64,000 nt of DNA from Actinoplanes aureus (GCF_015704865.1 NZ_JADQTO010000009.1:248001-312000); one strand, 5' to 3'. Counted from the stretch's first letter, positions 24,643 to 33,435 are shown. Program-made: numbers and translations. Notes: a model not told the origin generated them from the letters alone.

Positions 24643-27317
24643 GGCGACCGCCGGTGCCGCACTGGGCCAGCGTGCGGGGCCGGGCCCGCGCCGACGCCGG
24701 CCCGCTGCTGCTGGTCGCCGGCGTGGTCGCGGTGATCAGCCTGCTCGCCGGTGCGGTGCCGGGCCTGCTGCGCGACACCGCCGACCGGGCGGTTCAGGAG
24801 GCCGTCCGGCAGGCCGGCGACCGGGCGGACGTCACGGTGAGCGCCCACTGGGAGCCGGACGACGGGCCGGGCGGCCGGTACCGCATGCCCCGCCTCGCCG
24901 AGGACCTGGACGCGCTGCGGGACCGGGCCTTCGACGAGCTGGGCAGCGGGCTGCGGCCGGTGCTGCGGCCGCCGGTCACCTCCGCGCTCAGCACCCCGTT
25001 GAACTTCACCGACGGCAGCGTGCTGCGGACGTTCCGGCTGGCGTACCTGTCGAACGGCGCCGGACCGGCGGTGGTCTGGACGGCCGGCAGCGCGCCCGGG
25101 CCCGCGGTGCCGGACGCCGGCGGCGACGTCCTGGCCCCCTACTCCGGGCCGCCGTGGGTCGTCCAGGCCGGGGTCTCGGAGGCCGTGGCGCGGGCCCTCG
25201 GGGTGCGACCCGGCGACCGGCTTCAGCTGGCCGACGGCAACCGCAACGTCAAGGACGTACGGGTCAGCGGCGTCTACCGTCCGGTCGACCGCACCGATCC
25301 GGCCTGGCGGATCGCGCCCTGGCTGCTGGATCCGGTGCCCGGCGCGGACGGGGCCGGCTCCACCCGCTTCGGCGGGCTGCTCTCCGCCGAGTCGCTGCCT
25401 GACGCCCGGCTCGCCCTGAACGCCGACCAGTTCCACCGCGCGGTCCTGTTCATGCCCGACCCTCCGGTGCTGACCTGGGAGTCGGCGCAGGCGATCGCCG
25501 GCACCGCGGTCGCGTTGAAGGCGGACTCGGGAGCCACCGGCGAACTCGACACGTCCTCGGTGTGGAACACCCAGCTCGACGCGGTGCTGCGGGAGGTGGG
25601 CGGCCAGATCGAGGCCGCGTCCGCGCAGGCGTCCGTGCTGCTGCTCGCGGTGCTGACGGCCGCCGTGCTGGTGCTGCTGCTCGCCGCCGACCTGCTGGCC
25701 CGCCGCCGTACCCCGGCACTGGCCCTGGCCCGGCAGCGCGGCACCGGCCTGCCGGCCCTCGCCGGGGAACTGCTGCTGGAGTCGGCGGCGGTGGCGCTGG
25801 CCGGGGGCGCGGCGGGAGTGCTGCTCGCGCGTACCCTCGTGCCGATCGTCTCCTGGCTCTGGGTGGCGCCCGTGGTGGTCGCCGCGGCCCTGGCCGCGCC
25901 GGCTTTCGGGCTGCTCGCCGCCGCGCGCGCCACGCGCGACCGGCGGGTGCCCGCCAACCGGTCCGCGCGCCGCTGGGCCCGGCACACCGGCCGGCTGCGC
26001 CGCGCCGCCGGCGAGGCCGCGGTTCTGGCCGCCGCGATCGCCGCCCTGGTCGCACTGCACCAGCGCAGCGTGCTGCACGGGCTCCCGGCGGCCGCCCCCA
26101 CGCTCACCGCCCTCGCCGGCGCGCTGATCCTGCTGCGGTTGCTTCCGCCGGCTGCCGGCGTGGTGCTGCGGATCGCGCTGCGCTCGCGCCGGCCCCTGGC
26201 CGTTTTCGGCGCCGCCCGGGCGGCCACCACCGCCGGGCGGGCACTGCCGCTGCTGGCGCTGGTCACGGCTGCCGCGCTGGCCTCGTTCGCGCTCACCGTG
26301 GACGCCACGGTACGGGCGGGCCTGGCCGACGGCGCCTGGCGTACGGTCGGCGCCGACGCCCGCCTCGACGTCGCCCCGGACGCCGAGAGCTTCACCGCCG
26401 AGGTGGCCGGCCGTCTCGCCGCGGCGCCCGGTGTCCGGCACGCCGTCGCGGCCCGGGTCACCGGCGCCGAACGGATCGTCACCGACGAGACCACGGTCTC
26501 GCCCGTCCTGGTCGTCGTCGACTCCGCCGCGTTCCGGCGGCTCCTGCGGGACACCCCGCTGCCGGACGAACCGGCCCTGGACCGGCTCACCGCGCCCGGC
26601 ACGGTCCCGGCGCTGGTCCGCTCCGCCGACGGCGCCCTGCGGCCCGGCATCGGCCTGGATCTGCTGCGCCAGGGCGCCCCCGCGGTGCGGCTCACCGCGG
26701 TCGGCACGGCGCCGGCGGTGAACAATCTGCCGGATCTGGTGATCGTGGACGCCGCCTCCGGGGTGCCGGCCGTACCGAACACCATCTGGCTGACCGGTCC
26801 CGGCGCGCCGGAGGCCGCCGCCACCGCCGGGGTGGAGGCGACGACCGTACTGCGCACCGAGGTGCTGCGCGCCCGCCGGGACGCGCCGCTGGTCGCCGGG
26901 CTGCTGGCGCTCGCGTGGGCCTCGGCCGCGACCCTGCTGGCGCTCGCGCTGCTCGGGCTGGCCCTCGGCGCGGCGGCGAGCGCCCCCGGACGCTGGCAGA
27001 CGCTGACCCGCCTGCGCACCCTGGGCCTGCGCCCGGCGGAGGCGCGCCGGGTCGCGATGGGCGAGCTGCTGCCGGCCGTCGCGGTGGCCGCGGTCGGCGG
27101 GGCACTGCTCGGTGTGCTGCTCGCGCGCGTGACGTCCGGCCCGCTGATGTTGCGGCTGCTCACCTCGCAGAGCGGCGATCCGCGGGTGGTGCCGCCGTGG
27201 GGACCGCTCGCTGTGCTGGCCGGGGCGCTGCTGGTCGGGGTTGCCGTGGTGGTACCGGTCGAATCAGCGTTGCGGCGCCGCCGCCGGCTCGGCGAAGTGC
27301 TCCGCGCCGGCGAGTAG
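24639..27317 (+). CDS. FtsX-like ABC permease (second)
   Basis: 892 residues from the GTG that overlaps the previous stop (GTGA). N-terminal TM (about 20-45), an extracytoplasmic domain (about 50-330), a central helix block (about 340-560) and a C-terminal block (about 750-885). The closing ARRRTPALALARQRGTGLPAL and LTRLRTLGLRPAEARRV segments are FtsX-type coupling motifs. It is last in the exporter operon. It is related to, but shorter than, the preceding permease; the two likely form one heterodimeric pump. Cargo is unknown. Confidence 0.88.
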   Translation: MRRPPVPHWASVRGRARADAGPLLLVAGVVAVISLLAGAVPGLLRDTADRAVQEAVRQAGDRADVTVSAHWEPDDGPGGRYRMPRLAEDLDALRDRAFDELGSGLRPVLRPPVTSALSTPLNFTDGSVLRTFRLAYLSNGAGPAVVWTAGSAPGPAVPDAGGDVLAPYSGPPWVVQAGVSEAVARALGVRPGDRLQLADGNRNVKDVRVSGVYRPVDRTDPAWRIAPWLLDPVPGADGAGSTRFGGLLSAESLPDARLALNADQFHRAVLFMPDPPVLTWESAQAIAGTAVALKADSGATGELDTSSVWNTQLDAVLREVGGQIEAASAQASVLLLAVLTAAVLVLLLAADLLARRRTPALALARQRGTGLPALAGELLLESAAVALAGGAAGVLLARTLVPIVSWLWVAPVVVAAALAAPAFGLLAAARATRDRRVPANRSARRWARHTGRLRRAAGEAAVLAAAIAALVALHQRSVLHGLPAAAPTLTALAGALILLRLLPPAAGVVLRIALRSRRPLAVFGAARAATTAGRALPLLALVTAAALASFALTVDATVRAGLADGAWRTVGADARLDVAPDAESFTAEVAGRLAAAPGVRHAVAARVTGAERIVTDETTVSPVLVVVDSAAFRRLLRDTPLPDEPALDRLTAPGTVPALVRSADGALRPGIGLDLLRQGAPAVRLTAVGTAPAVNNLPDLVIVDAASGVPAVPNTIWLTGPGAPEAAATAGVEATTVLRTEVLRARRDAPLVAGLLALAWASAATLLALALLGLALGAAASAPGRWQTLTRLRTLGLRPAEARRVAMGELLPAVAVAAVGGALLGVLLARVTSGPLMLRLLTSQSGDPRVVPPWGPLAVLAGALLVGVAVVVPVESALRRRRRLGEVLRAGE

Positions 27318-27381
27318 GAACCGGAGGCGTACGCGTTCTGCCGGCTCCTGCCCTGCCCGCGAGCCGGCAGCCACTCCGAGC

Positions 27382-27399
27382 CCCAGCGCGACCGCCGGG
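27382..27399 (+). repeat. Dispersed 18-bp intergenic repeat, copy C
   Basis: CCCAGCGCGACCGCCGGG, one mismatch to copy A, in the 108-base spacer between convergent permease and monooxygenase genes. Confidence 0.6.
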
Positions 27400-27425
27400 C
27401 CCCGGCAGGTGGTCGCGCCGGCGGG

Positions 27426-28529
27426 TCACCGGTCGAGGGAGATCGCCCGCTTGGCACGGTCGACCGACTCCTCCGAGGCCGGGCCGCCGGGGTTCTCGGT
27501 CGCGAGGGCCTGATTGGCCGCGACGAACGGGCGCATGCGCCGCTCGTACCCGGCGAAGCCGGCCACGTGGTCACCGCCGGCCGCGGCCAGTTCGGCCGCC
27601 AGCAGGTAGGCGCCGACCAGCGCCAGGCTGGTGCCCTGTCCGGACAGCGGCGAGGCGCAGTACCCGGCGTCGCCGAGCAGGGCCACCCTCCCGCGCGCCC
27701 ACGAGTCCATCTTGATCTGGGCCATCGCGTCGAAGTAGAAGTCCGGTGCCTTCCACATGCCGTCCAGCAGGCGCGGCACCTCCCAGCGCATCCCGGCGAA
27801 CCGCTCCGCCAGCAGCCGGCGCTGGGCGTCGAGGTCGCGGTAGTCGTAGGCGATCGGCCCGGCCGTGAAGCCCAGGTTCACCCGCAGCTCGGTGTTGTTC
27901 CGTGCCGGGTAGATGCCGCCGCCGAGCTCGCCGTCGCGGAACCACAGCTGCCAGTCCTCCAGCTCCAGGAAGTTGTCCATCGTGTAGACGGCCAGGTAGG
28001 TGCCGAGGTGGTGCAGGAACGCCGCCTCCGGTCCGAACGCCAGCCGCCGCACCGTCGAGTGCAGCCCGTCGGCGCCGATCACCAGGTCGAAGGTCTGCGG
28101 CGCGGCCCGCTCGAACGTCACCCGTACCCCGTGGTCGTCCTGCTCCAGGCCGGCGATCGAGTCGCCGAAGAGGAATTCGGCGTTCGTCCGCTCGTACAGC
28201 ATGGCCGTGAGGTCCTCGCGCAGCACCTCGATGTCCTCGCCGTCCAGGCGACCGCTGCTGATCGCGTGCTCGGTGGAGCGCATCAGTTCGTTGCCGTCGC
28301 CGTCGAGCATGGACATGCCCCGCATCCGGGTGCGGACCTCGCGCAGCGGGCCGAGCAGGCCCATCCGGTCGACCACGTCCAGCGCAACCCCGCGGATGTC
28401 GATCGCCTGCCCGCCGGCTCGCGGCCCGGGAGCACGTTCCACGATGGTGGCCGAGAAGCCGTGGTGGTGCAGCCAGTAGGCCAGCGCCGGGCCGGCGACG
28501 CTCGCACCCGAGATCAGAACCTTCGTCAT
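27426..28529 (-). CDS. FAD-dependent aromatic-type monooxygenase (PHBH/TetX fold)
   Basis: 367 residues, ATG behind AAGGAGG. FAD-binding motifs: N-terminal GASVAGPALAYWLHHHGF, the ERAPGPRAGGQAIDIRG segment, VIGADGLHSTVRR (DG motif) and GDAGYCASPLSGQGTSLAL (GD motif). Such flavoenzymes use NAD(P)H and O2 to hydroxylate aromatic or polyketide compounds; some inactivate antibiotics. The adjacent divergent GntR-TetR regulator suggests induction by the substrate, a common arrangement for drug-modifying oxidases. Specificity cannot be read from sequence. Confidence 0.88.
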   Translation of the reverse strand: MTKVLISGASVAGPALAYWLHHHGFSATIVERAPGPRAGGQAIDIRGVALDVVDRMGLLGPLREVRTRMRGMSMLDGDGNELMRSTEHAISSGRLDGEDIEVLREDLTAMLYERTNAEFLFGDSIAGLEQDDHGVRVTFERAAPQTFDLVIGADGLHSTVRRLAFGPEAAFLHHLGTYLAVYTMDNFLELEDWQLWFRDGELGGGIYPARNNTELRVNLGFTAGPIAYDYRDLDAQRRLLAERFAGMRWEVPRLLDGMWKAPDFYFDAMAQIKMDSWARGRVALLGDAGYCASPLSGQGTSLALVGAYLLAAELAAAGGDHVAGFAGYERRMRPFVAANQALATENPGGPASEESVDRAKRAISLDR

Positions 28530-28542
28530 GACGCCTCCTTGT

Positions 28543-28578
28543 GTGTACGCTGTACGCAATTGAATGTACGGCGTACAC
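28543..28578. promoter_or_regulatory. Palindromic operator 1 (GTAC-type)
   Basis: GTGTACGCTGTAC (28543-28555) and GTACGGCGTACAC (28566-28578) form a 13-bp inverted repeat with one mismatch across 10 bases. Each arm is itself built of GTAC boxes. It lies just upstream of the monooxygenase start and probably binds one half of the GntR-TetR regulator. Confidence 0.65.
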
Positions 28579-28608
28579 CCTGCGCCGAGAAGCCTGCGAG
28601 CTGCATAT

Positions 28609-28643
28609 CTGTCCTAGCACTACGCGATTCTGTACTAGGACAG
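28609..28643. promoter_or_regulatory. Palindromic operator 2 (CTGTCCTAG type)
   Basis: CTGTCCTAG (28609-28617) and CTAGGACAG (28635-28643) are a perfect 9-bp inverted repeat across 17 bases. It ends 8 bases before the regulator ATG, so binding would block the regulator's own translation or transcription start. It is unrelated in sequence to operator 1. Confidence 0.65.
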
Positions 28644-28651
28644 GAAGGAGA

Positions 28652-29584
28652 ATGGTGACCGCCGAGCCGCCCTACCAGCGCATCGTCGCCGAGCTTCGCC
28701 GGCGCATCACCGAGGGCGAGCTGCGCCCCGGTGACCGGGTTCCGTCGACACGTCAGATCGCCATCCGATGGGGTGTCGCGACGGCCACCGCGACCAAGGC
28801 GCTGAACACCCTGCGCCAGGAGGGACTGGTCCGCGCGGAACCACGGGCAGGCACGGTCGTCGCCGAACCCTCGCCCGCCGCGGGGCCGGTTCCGCCGACG
28901 AGCGCACCGGCCGGTGAGCTGACCCGTGAGCGGATCGTGCGGGTCGCGATCGAGATCGCCGACGCGGAGGGCCTGGAGGCGCTGTCGATGCGCGGGATCG
29001 CCGCCCGGCTCGGCGCCGCCACCATGTCGACCTACCGGCACGTGGCCGGCAAGGACGATCTCGTCCTGCTGATGGCCGACGCGGCGTTCGGCGAGCTACC
29101 ACCCGCGACGGATCCGGCCCTGGGCTGGCGGGAGCGGGTGGAGCAGGCGGTGCGGACGCTGTGGACGCTGCACCGCCGGCATCCCTGGCTGTCTCAGCTG
29201 AACCCGCTCAACCGGCCGCTGCCGCTGCCCGGGCTGCTCGCACACGGCGAGCAGATCCTCGCCGCGCTGGAGGGGGCCGGCCTCGACGCGACCGCCACCC
29301 TCGACGTGGAGGTGCTGCTGTACAGCTACGTGCAGGGACTGGCCGCCAACATCGAGCGGGAGGCGCACGAGCAGGCCGCCACCGGCATGTCCGACGACGA
29401 CTGGATGCGGCAGCAGGAACCCGCGATGGGCGCGATGGCGGCCACCGGCCACTATCCGGCGTTCGCCCGCCTGATGGCCGGCTTCACCACCGATGGGTAC
29501 GACCTCGACCTCGACCGGATCTTCGAGCTGGGCCTGCGGCTCCTGCTGGACGGTTTCGCCCAGAGCCGCAGGCCCTCGTCGTGA
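28652..29584 (+). CDS. GntR-TetR dual DNA-binding-domain transcriptional regulator
   Basis: About 310 residues, ATG behind AGGAAGGAGA. Residues 5-72 are a GntR winged helix (RIVAELRRRITEGELRPGDR, STRQIAIRWGVATATATKAL). After a Pro-rich linker, residues about 92-145 are a complete TetR HTH (RIVRVAIEIADAEGLEALSM, IAARLGAATMSTYRHVAGKD). A TetR C-terminal ligand-binding domain follows. It probably represses the divergent FAD monooxygenase and itself, with a small-molecule inducer bound by the C-terminal domain. The presence of two intact HTH domains is unusual and matches two unlike palindromes in the intergenic DNA. Confidence 0.88.
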   Translation: MVTAEPPYQRIVAELRRRITEGELRPGDRVPSTRQIAIRWGVATATATKALNTLRQEGLVRAEPRAGTVVAEPSPAAGPVPPTSAPAGELTRERIVRVAIEIADAEGLEALSMRGIAARLGAATMSTYRHVAGKDDLVLLMADAAFGELPPATDPALGWRERVEQAVRTLWTLHRRHPWLSQLNPLNRPLPLPGLLAHGEQILAALEGAGLDATATLDVEVLLYSYVQGLAANIEREAHEQAATGMSDDDWMRQQEPAMGAMAATGHYPAFARLMAGFTTDGYDLDLDRIFELGLRLLLDGFAQSRRPSS

Positions 29585-29585
29585 G

Positions 29586-30455
29586 CTACGCCGGTTCGAC
29601 CGGCATCCAGAGCTCGCAGGTGGCGGTGCTGAAGTCCGCCGCACGGTCCAGGATCGCGACGATCGACGGTCCCGGCCGCAGCCGCCACGGGTTGGACGGG
29701 AACCACTCGGTCGCCGTCGCGGCCCAGGCGTTCTGCAGGGTCTCCGGGTACGGCCCGGAGGTGCGGAACACCGCCCACCGGCCGGCCGGCAGCTCGATGG
29801 CGTCGAGGTCGTCGGGGACCGGCGTGTCCCGGCTGACGGCGACGCCGTGCAGGTAGGTCAGCTCGCTGCCCTCGGCGCTGTCCGGCTCCAGGTCGTCGGT
29901 GACCTGGAGCAGGCCGGCCGGTTCGGTGTCGCTGAGGCCTTTCAGCCGCTGGTGCTCCTCCAGCGGCAGGCCGGCGATGAACTGCTGGATGTGCGGGTTG
30001 ACACCGCGGTAGATCAGCGGAACCCGGGTGGCGTGTCCGGCGAGGCGGAACGCGGGTCGTTCGGCGATGCGGGTGTCCATGGGGATGCTCCCTTCGACGG
30101 TCAGGCGGAACCTGATCTGTGGTTGTGACCGAAGGGGGCCTCCGTCGCGGCGTACCTCACCGGGTCCGGCGCCGTGCACGGCCCGGAACGCGCGCCCGAA
30201 CGCCTCGGTCGAGCCGTACCCGTAGCGGACGGCGATGCCGAGCAGGTCGTCGTTACCGCGGACCACGTCAGCGGCCGCTACCGTCATGCGGCGCCGGCGT
30301 ACGTACTCCGACAGCGGCATGCCGGCCAGCGACGAGAACATCCGGCGCAGGTGGTACTCGGTGGTGCCGAGCCGCCTGGCCAGTGCGGTGACGTCGAGCT
30401 CCTCGGTGAGGTGCTGCTCGACCGAGTCGACGAGCCGGTTGAGTGCCGAGATCAT
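29586..30455 (-). CDS. AraC-family regulator with GyrI-like effector-binding domain
   Basis: 289 residues, ATG behind GGGAGG. Reversed layout relative to AraC: the HTH is N-terminal (about 1-105; VDSVEQHLTEELDVTALARR, TEYHLRRMFSSLAGMPLSEY, GYGSTEAFGRAFRAVHG). A GyrI/Rob-type small-molecule domain follows (about 115-289; IAERPAFRLAGHATRVPLIY, GRWAVFRTSGPYPETLQ). This Rob/SoxS-like class responds to drugs or amphipathic compounds. The gene converges on the GntR-TetR gene with only one base between the stops. Targets unknown. Confidence 0.88.
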   Translation of the reverse strand: MISALNRLVDSVEQHLTEELDVTALARRLGTTEYHLRRMFSSLAGMPLSEYVRRRRMTVAAADVVRGNDDLLGIAVRYGYGSTEAFGRAFRAVHGAGPGEVRRDGGPLRSQPQIRFRLTVEGSIPMDTRIAERPAFRLAGHATRVPLIYRGVNPHIQQFIAGLPLEEHQRLKGLSDTEPAGLLQVTDDLEPDSAEGSELTYLHGVAVSRDTPVPDDLDAIELPAGRWAVFRTSGPYPETLQNAWAATATEWFPSNPWRLRPGPSIVAILDRAADFSTATCELWMPVEPA

Positions 30456-30526
30456 GAGGCCTCCCTTCACCACCAAGGCTGGCCGAAGCACCCCCGGCCG
30501 CACCCGATCGTCGCTGCCCGATCCGA

Positions 30527-31093
30527 TCAGGTTCGGTCGAGGACACGCAGAACCATGTCGACCAGGGCGTCCACGTCATCGTCGATCATCGGCTCACCGG
30601 TCATGCCCATCCGGTGCAGCAGGCTGCCGACGACGACGTCGATGAAGAACAGCACCCGATGCTCCGGCTCACCCAGCGCCTCCTGCAGCGCGAGCCGGTA
30701 GGGATCCTGCAACTCGGTGGCGAGGATCCGGCGCAGGGCCGGGTCGCTGACGGCGTCGGTGAAGACCCCGGCGAACGCCGCGCCGATCCCGGGTTCGCCG
30801 ATCTTCGCCGCCGCCCAGCGGATCGCGGACGCCAGGATCTCCTCCCGGGTGGCGCCGGTCAGCGGCGCCGGGCCGAAGGCGTCGACGAGGCAGGCGGTGA
30901 TCAGTGCGCCCTTCGACGGCCAGCGCCGGTAGATCGTCGTCTTCGCGATCCCGGCGGCCGCGGCGATGCGGTCGACCGTGGCGCGCGCGTAGCCGAGCTC
31001 GTGGACGGTACGCAATGTCGCGGCGAAGACCACGTCGTCGACGCCGGAGCGCGGGCGGCCGGGTGGTCTGGTGGGCGTGGTCGCGCGGGCCAT
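30527..31093 (-). CDS. TetR-family regulator
   Basis: 188 residues. N-terminal HTH (about 18-65: ATLRTVHELGYARATVDRIA, AGIAKTTIYRRWPSKGALI) and a C-terminal TetR_C-type helical domain. It is divergent from the esterase gene with 78 bases between; that spacer carries a near-perfect 30-base palindrome, so autorepression and esterase control are likely. A GTG two codons upstream of the chosen ATG is possible. Confidence 0.88.
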   Translation of the reverse strand: MARATTPTRPPGRPRSGVDDVVFAATLRTVHELGYARATVDRIAAAAGIAKTTIYRRWPSKGALITACLVDAFGPAPLTGATREEILASAIRWAAAKIGEPGIGAAFAGVFTDAVSDPALRRILATELQDPYRLALQEALGEPEHRVLFFIDVVVGSLLHRMGMTGEPMIDDDVDALVDMVLRVLDRT

Positions 31094-31114
31094 GGCCACA
31101 GGATACCGAGTTAT

Positions 31115-31144
31115 GCTACTTCTAGTATCGATACTTCGAGTAGC
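31115..31144. promoter_or_regulatory. TetR operator between regulator and esterase
   Basis: GCTACT-N3-AGTATCGATACT-N3-AGTAGC: 24 of 30 positions are symmetric about the central ATCGAT. Lies midway between the divergent starts (31093 and 31172), the expected position for a TetR dimer-pair site. Confidence 0.75.
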
Positions 31145-31171
31145 GTAATACTGAGTGATCGAGGAGGAGAG

Positions 31172-32155
31172 ATGACTGACGTGACCACCGCGCGGCGTCC
31201 GCCCGTGGGCATCCGGCTGCTGCACGCCCTGGCCCGAGACCCGGACTTGCTGGCCATGCCGTCCGAAGCCCTGGACGCGTACCGCGAGGCGGAGAACCGC
31301 CGGCGCTCCTCCCGGCTGATCCGCCTGTTCACCGGATTCCCGGACCGCGGGGCCACGATCGGCTGGCAGGAGGTGACCCTGCCGGACCGGGTCGTACGGG
31401 TCCGGGTGCACCGACCATCGCGTGGGCCGGTCAGCGGGTCGGGCCTGCCGCTCGTGCTCCACGTGCACGGCGGCGGTTTCGTCGGCACCGCACCGCAGAG
31501 CGACTGGATCAACAGCCGCCTCGCCGCACGGCTGCCGGCTGTGGTCGTCTCGGTCGAGCACCGGCTCCTGGCCGCCGGCACCTCGATGTCGGCGGCGGCC
31601 GACGACGGCTGGGACGTCCTGCACGAGGTGGTGCGGCATCCCGCGCCCTGGGGGATCGACCCGGCCCGGGTGGCGGTCTTCGGCGAGAGCGCCGGAGCGA
31701 TGATCACCGCCCTGGCCGCGATCCGTGCCCGCGAGGCCGGGCTGAGGCTACGGGCGCAGGTGCTGGTGAATCCATGCGTCGACGTCACCGCGACCGCGTA
31801 CGACTACGCCTCGATGCGGGAACACGCCGACAGCCCCATGATCAGCATGACGGTGCTGGAGCTGTTCCGCCGCCTGGCCGCACCGGACGGCACCGACGCA
31901 CACGCCGTGTCACCGCTGTACGCCGCCGACCACAGCGGGCTCGCCCCCGCGCTGGTCGTGTTGCCGACCGTCGACCCCCTCGCCGACCAGGGACGGGCCT
32001 ACGCCGGACGGCTCCGCGCGGCCGGCACACCCGTACAGGTCAGCGAACATCCCGGCGCGATCCACGCGTTCCTCAGCATGCCCGGCATGGTCCCGCAGGC
32101 CCGGGCCGCGCGCGCCGCGATCACCGGCTTCCTGCACGACAACCTCACCGGCTGA
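31172..32155 (+). CDS. Alpha/beta hydrolase, HSL-type esterase
   Basis: 327 residues, ATG behind GAGGAGGAGA. Hormone-sensitive-lipase family motifs: oxyanion HVHGGGFVG, nucleophile elbow FGESAGAM, catalytic Asp in VDPLADQG and His in GAIHAFLSMP. No signal peptide, so it is a cytosolic esterase or lipase for short acyl esters or drug esters. Controlled by the divergent TetR gene through the 31115-31144 palindrome. Its 3' end overlaps the convergent Rid gene by 11 bases. Confidence 0.9.
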   Translation: MTDVTTARRPPVGIRLLHALARDPDLLAMPSEALDAYREAENRRRSSRLIRLFTGFPDRGATIGWQEVTLPDRVVRVRVHRPSRGPVSGSGLPLVLHVHGGGFVGTAPQSDWINSRLAARLPAVVVSVEHRLLAAGTSMSAAADDGWDVLHEVVRHPAPWGIDPARVAVFGESAGAMITALAAIRAREAGLRLRAQVLVNPCVDVTATAYDYASMREHADSPMISMTVLELFRRLAAPDGTDAHAVSPLYAADHSGLAPALVVLPTVDPLADQGRAYAGRLRAAGTPVQVSEHPGAIHAFLSMPGMVPQARAARAAITGFLHDNLTG

Positions 32156-32546
32156 CCGCGGTGACCTCCACCTCCAACACCAGGCCGGGCAGGAACAGGC
32201 CGCTGACCTGCACGGTGGTGCTGGCCGGAGGATCCGCCGGGAAGATCCGGCGACGCACCACCGCGTACGCCGGCAGGTCGCCCAGATCAAGCATGTAGGT
32301 GCGGATGTGCAGCACATCGCCGAACCCCGCGCCGTGTGCGGCGAGCAGCGCGCCGATGATCTCGAAGATCCGCTCGGCCTGGGCGCCCGCGTCGCCGGGC
32401 GCGACCACCGCGCCGGCATCGTCCACCGCGACCTGCCCGGCGAGAGTGAGCAGCGCGCCGCCGGGCACGTCCAGGCGGGCGACATGCGAAAACCGGTCGG
32501 CGTACGGGGCAGCGACGGTGGCCGGGTTATCGAGGGTCAGCTTCAT
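32145..32546 (-). CDS. Rid (YjgF/UK114) superfamily protein lacking the RidA arginine
   Basis: 133 residues. Family core: GGALLTLAGQVAVDD, GDAGAQAERIFEIIGALLAAHG, DVLHIRTYMLDL and a C-terminal VLEVEVTAV strand. In true RidA enzymes the PAR-S-T-VEV segment supplies the arginine needed for enamine/imine deamination. Here the equivalent reads PASTTVQV, so the Arg is absent and it is unlikely to be a standard RidA. It overlaps the dehydrogenase gene by 4 bases and is co-transcribed after it, which suggests a shared substrate pathway. Confidence 0.85.
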   Translation of the reverse strand: MKLTLDNPATVAAPYADRFSHVARLDVPGGALLTLAGQVAVDDAGAVVAPGDAGAQAERIFEIIGALLAAHGAGFGDVLHIRTYMLDLGDLPAYAVVRRRIFPADPPASTTVQVSGLFLPGLVLEVEVTAVSR

Positions 32547-33382
32547 GCCTTCTCCAGGTTGATGAGGGTCGCCAGGTCCGCCTGTTGATCCGGGGCCGCC
32601 GCCATCAGCCGCAGCGTGGCCTCGGCGACCGGGGCCACGCTCGGCGATCCCCCGGCCGCGGCCGCCCCCAGGGATCCCCGGGCCAGGCGCAGGTCCTTGG
32701 CGGCCAACGCGATCGGGAAGTCGGACGTGGTGCTGGTCGCCCGCCGCAGCGCACCGCCCAGCGGGCCGGCGGCGAGCAGATCCAGCACCGACGCCCGGTC
32801 CACGCCGAGCGCCGTGGCCACGGCCACGGTGTCGTGCAGAGCACCGAGCGCCGTCAGCATCGCGGTGTTCTGGAGCAGTTTCACGGCGCTCGCGGCACCG
32901 GCGGCGCCGCAGCGCTGGATCTCGCCGAGGTGGCGCAGCACCGGCTCAGCCCGCTCCACCGCCGCCGGCACACCACCGGCAAGGATGGTCAGGGAGCCGG
33001 CCGCCGCCCGGTCGACGCTGCCGCCGACCGGGGCGTCCACGAAGTACACGCCGGCCGGCAACCGCTCCGCGATCGCCACCGTCTCCCCCGGGCTGATCGT
33101 CGACATCTGCACCAGGACCGCGCCGGACCGCAGCGCTGCCGCCGCACTCGAGGTGAACAGCGCGGCCTCGACGGCGGGACCGTCGGCCAGCATCGTGATC
33201 ACCACCTCGGCTCCAGCGACCGCCTGGGCCGGGCTCTCGGCCACCGCCGCCCCCGTGCCGGCGGCGGCCGTGCTCCGGGCGCGGTTGCGATTCCAGACCG
33301 TGACCCGGCGACCGGCGGCGCACAGGCGAGCAGCGAGCGCGCTCCCCATCCGGCCGGTGCCCAATACCGCGACGTCCGTCAT
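32543..33382 (-). CDS. NAD(P)-dependent beta-hydroxyacid dehydrogenase-like oxidoreductase
   Basis: 279 residues. 6-phosphogluconate/3-hydroxyisobutyrate dehydrogenase superfamily: N-terminal VLGTGRMGSALAARLCAAG and NRNRARS (Arg suggests NADPH), substrate motif FVDAPVGGSVDRAAAGSLTI, and the catalytic Lys in ASAVKLLQNTAML. An imine reductase or hydroxyacid dehydrogenase activity is possible. First of a two-gene operon with the Rid protein and divergent from a LysR regulator that probably controls it. Confidence 0.87.
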   Translation of the reverse strand: MTDVAVLGTGRMGSALAARLCAAGRRVTVWNRNRARSTAAAGTGAAVAESPAQAVAGAEVVITMLADGPAVEAALFTSSAAAALRSGAVLVQMSTISPGETVAIAERLPAGVYFVDAPVGGSVDRAAAGSLTILAGGVPAAVERAEPVLRHLGEIQRCGAAGAASAVKLLQNTAMLTALGALHDTVAVATALGVDRASVLDLLAAGPLGGALRRATSTTSDFPIALAAKDLRLARGSLGAAAAGGSPSVAPVAEATLRLMAAAPDQQADLATLINLEKA

Positions 33383-33407
33383 GACATCGACGCTAGGCGG
33401 GCCGCAG

Positions 33408-33435
33408 CCATGCGACAAACGACTGTCTCGCATGG
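33408..33435. promoter_or_regulatory. LysR-type palindromic site
   Basis: CCATGCGA (33408-33415) and TCGCATGG (33428-33435), perfect 8-bp arms across 12 bases, in the 79-base spacer between the divergent dehydrogenase and LysR genes. A likely recognition site for the LysR protein. Confidence 0.65.

Noticed and set aside
20644..26441. Very long open frames (up to 1433 codons) on the minus strand across the ABC exporter genes.
   Set aside because: They lie antisense to well-supported ATPase and permease genes, translate to Arg/Gly/Pro-rich or Ser/Ala-rich low-complexity sequence and have no motifs. Long antisense frames are expected in high-GC DNA.
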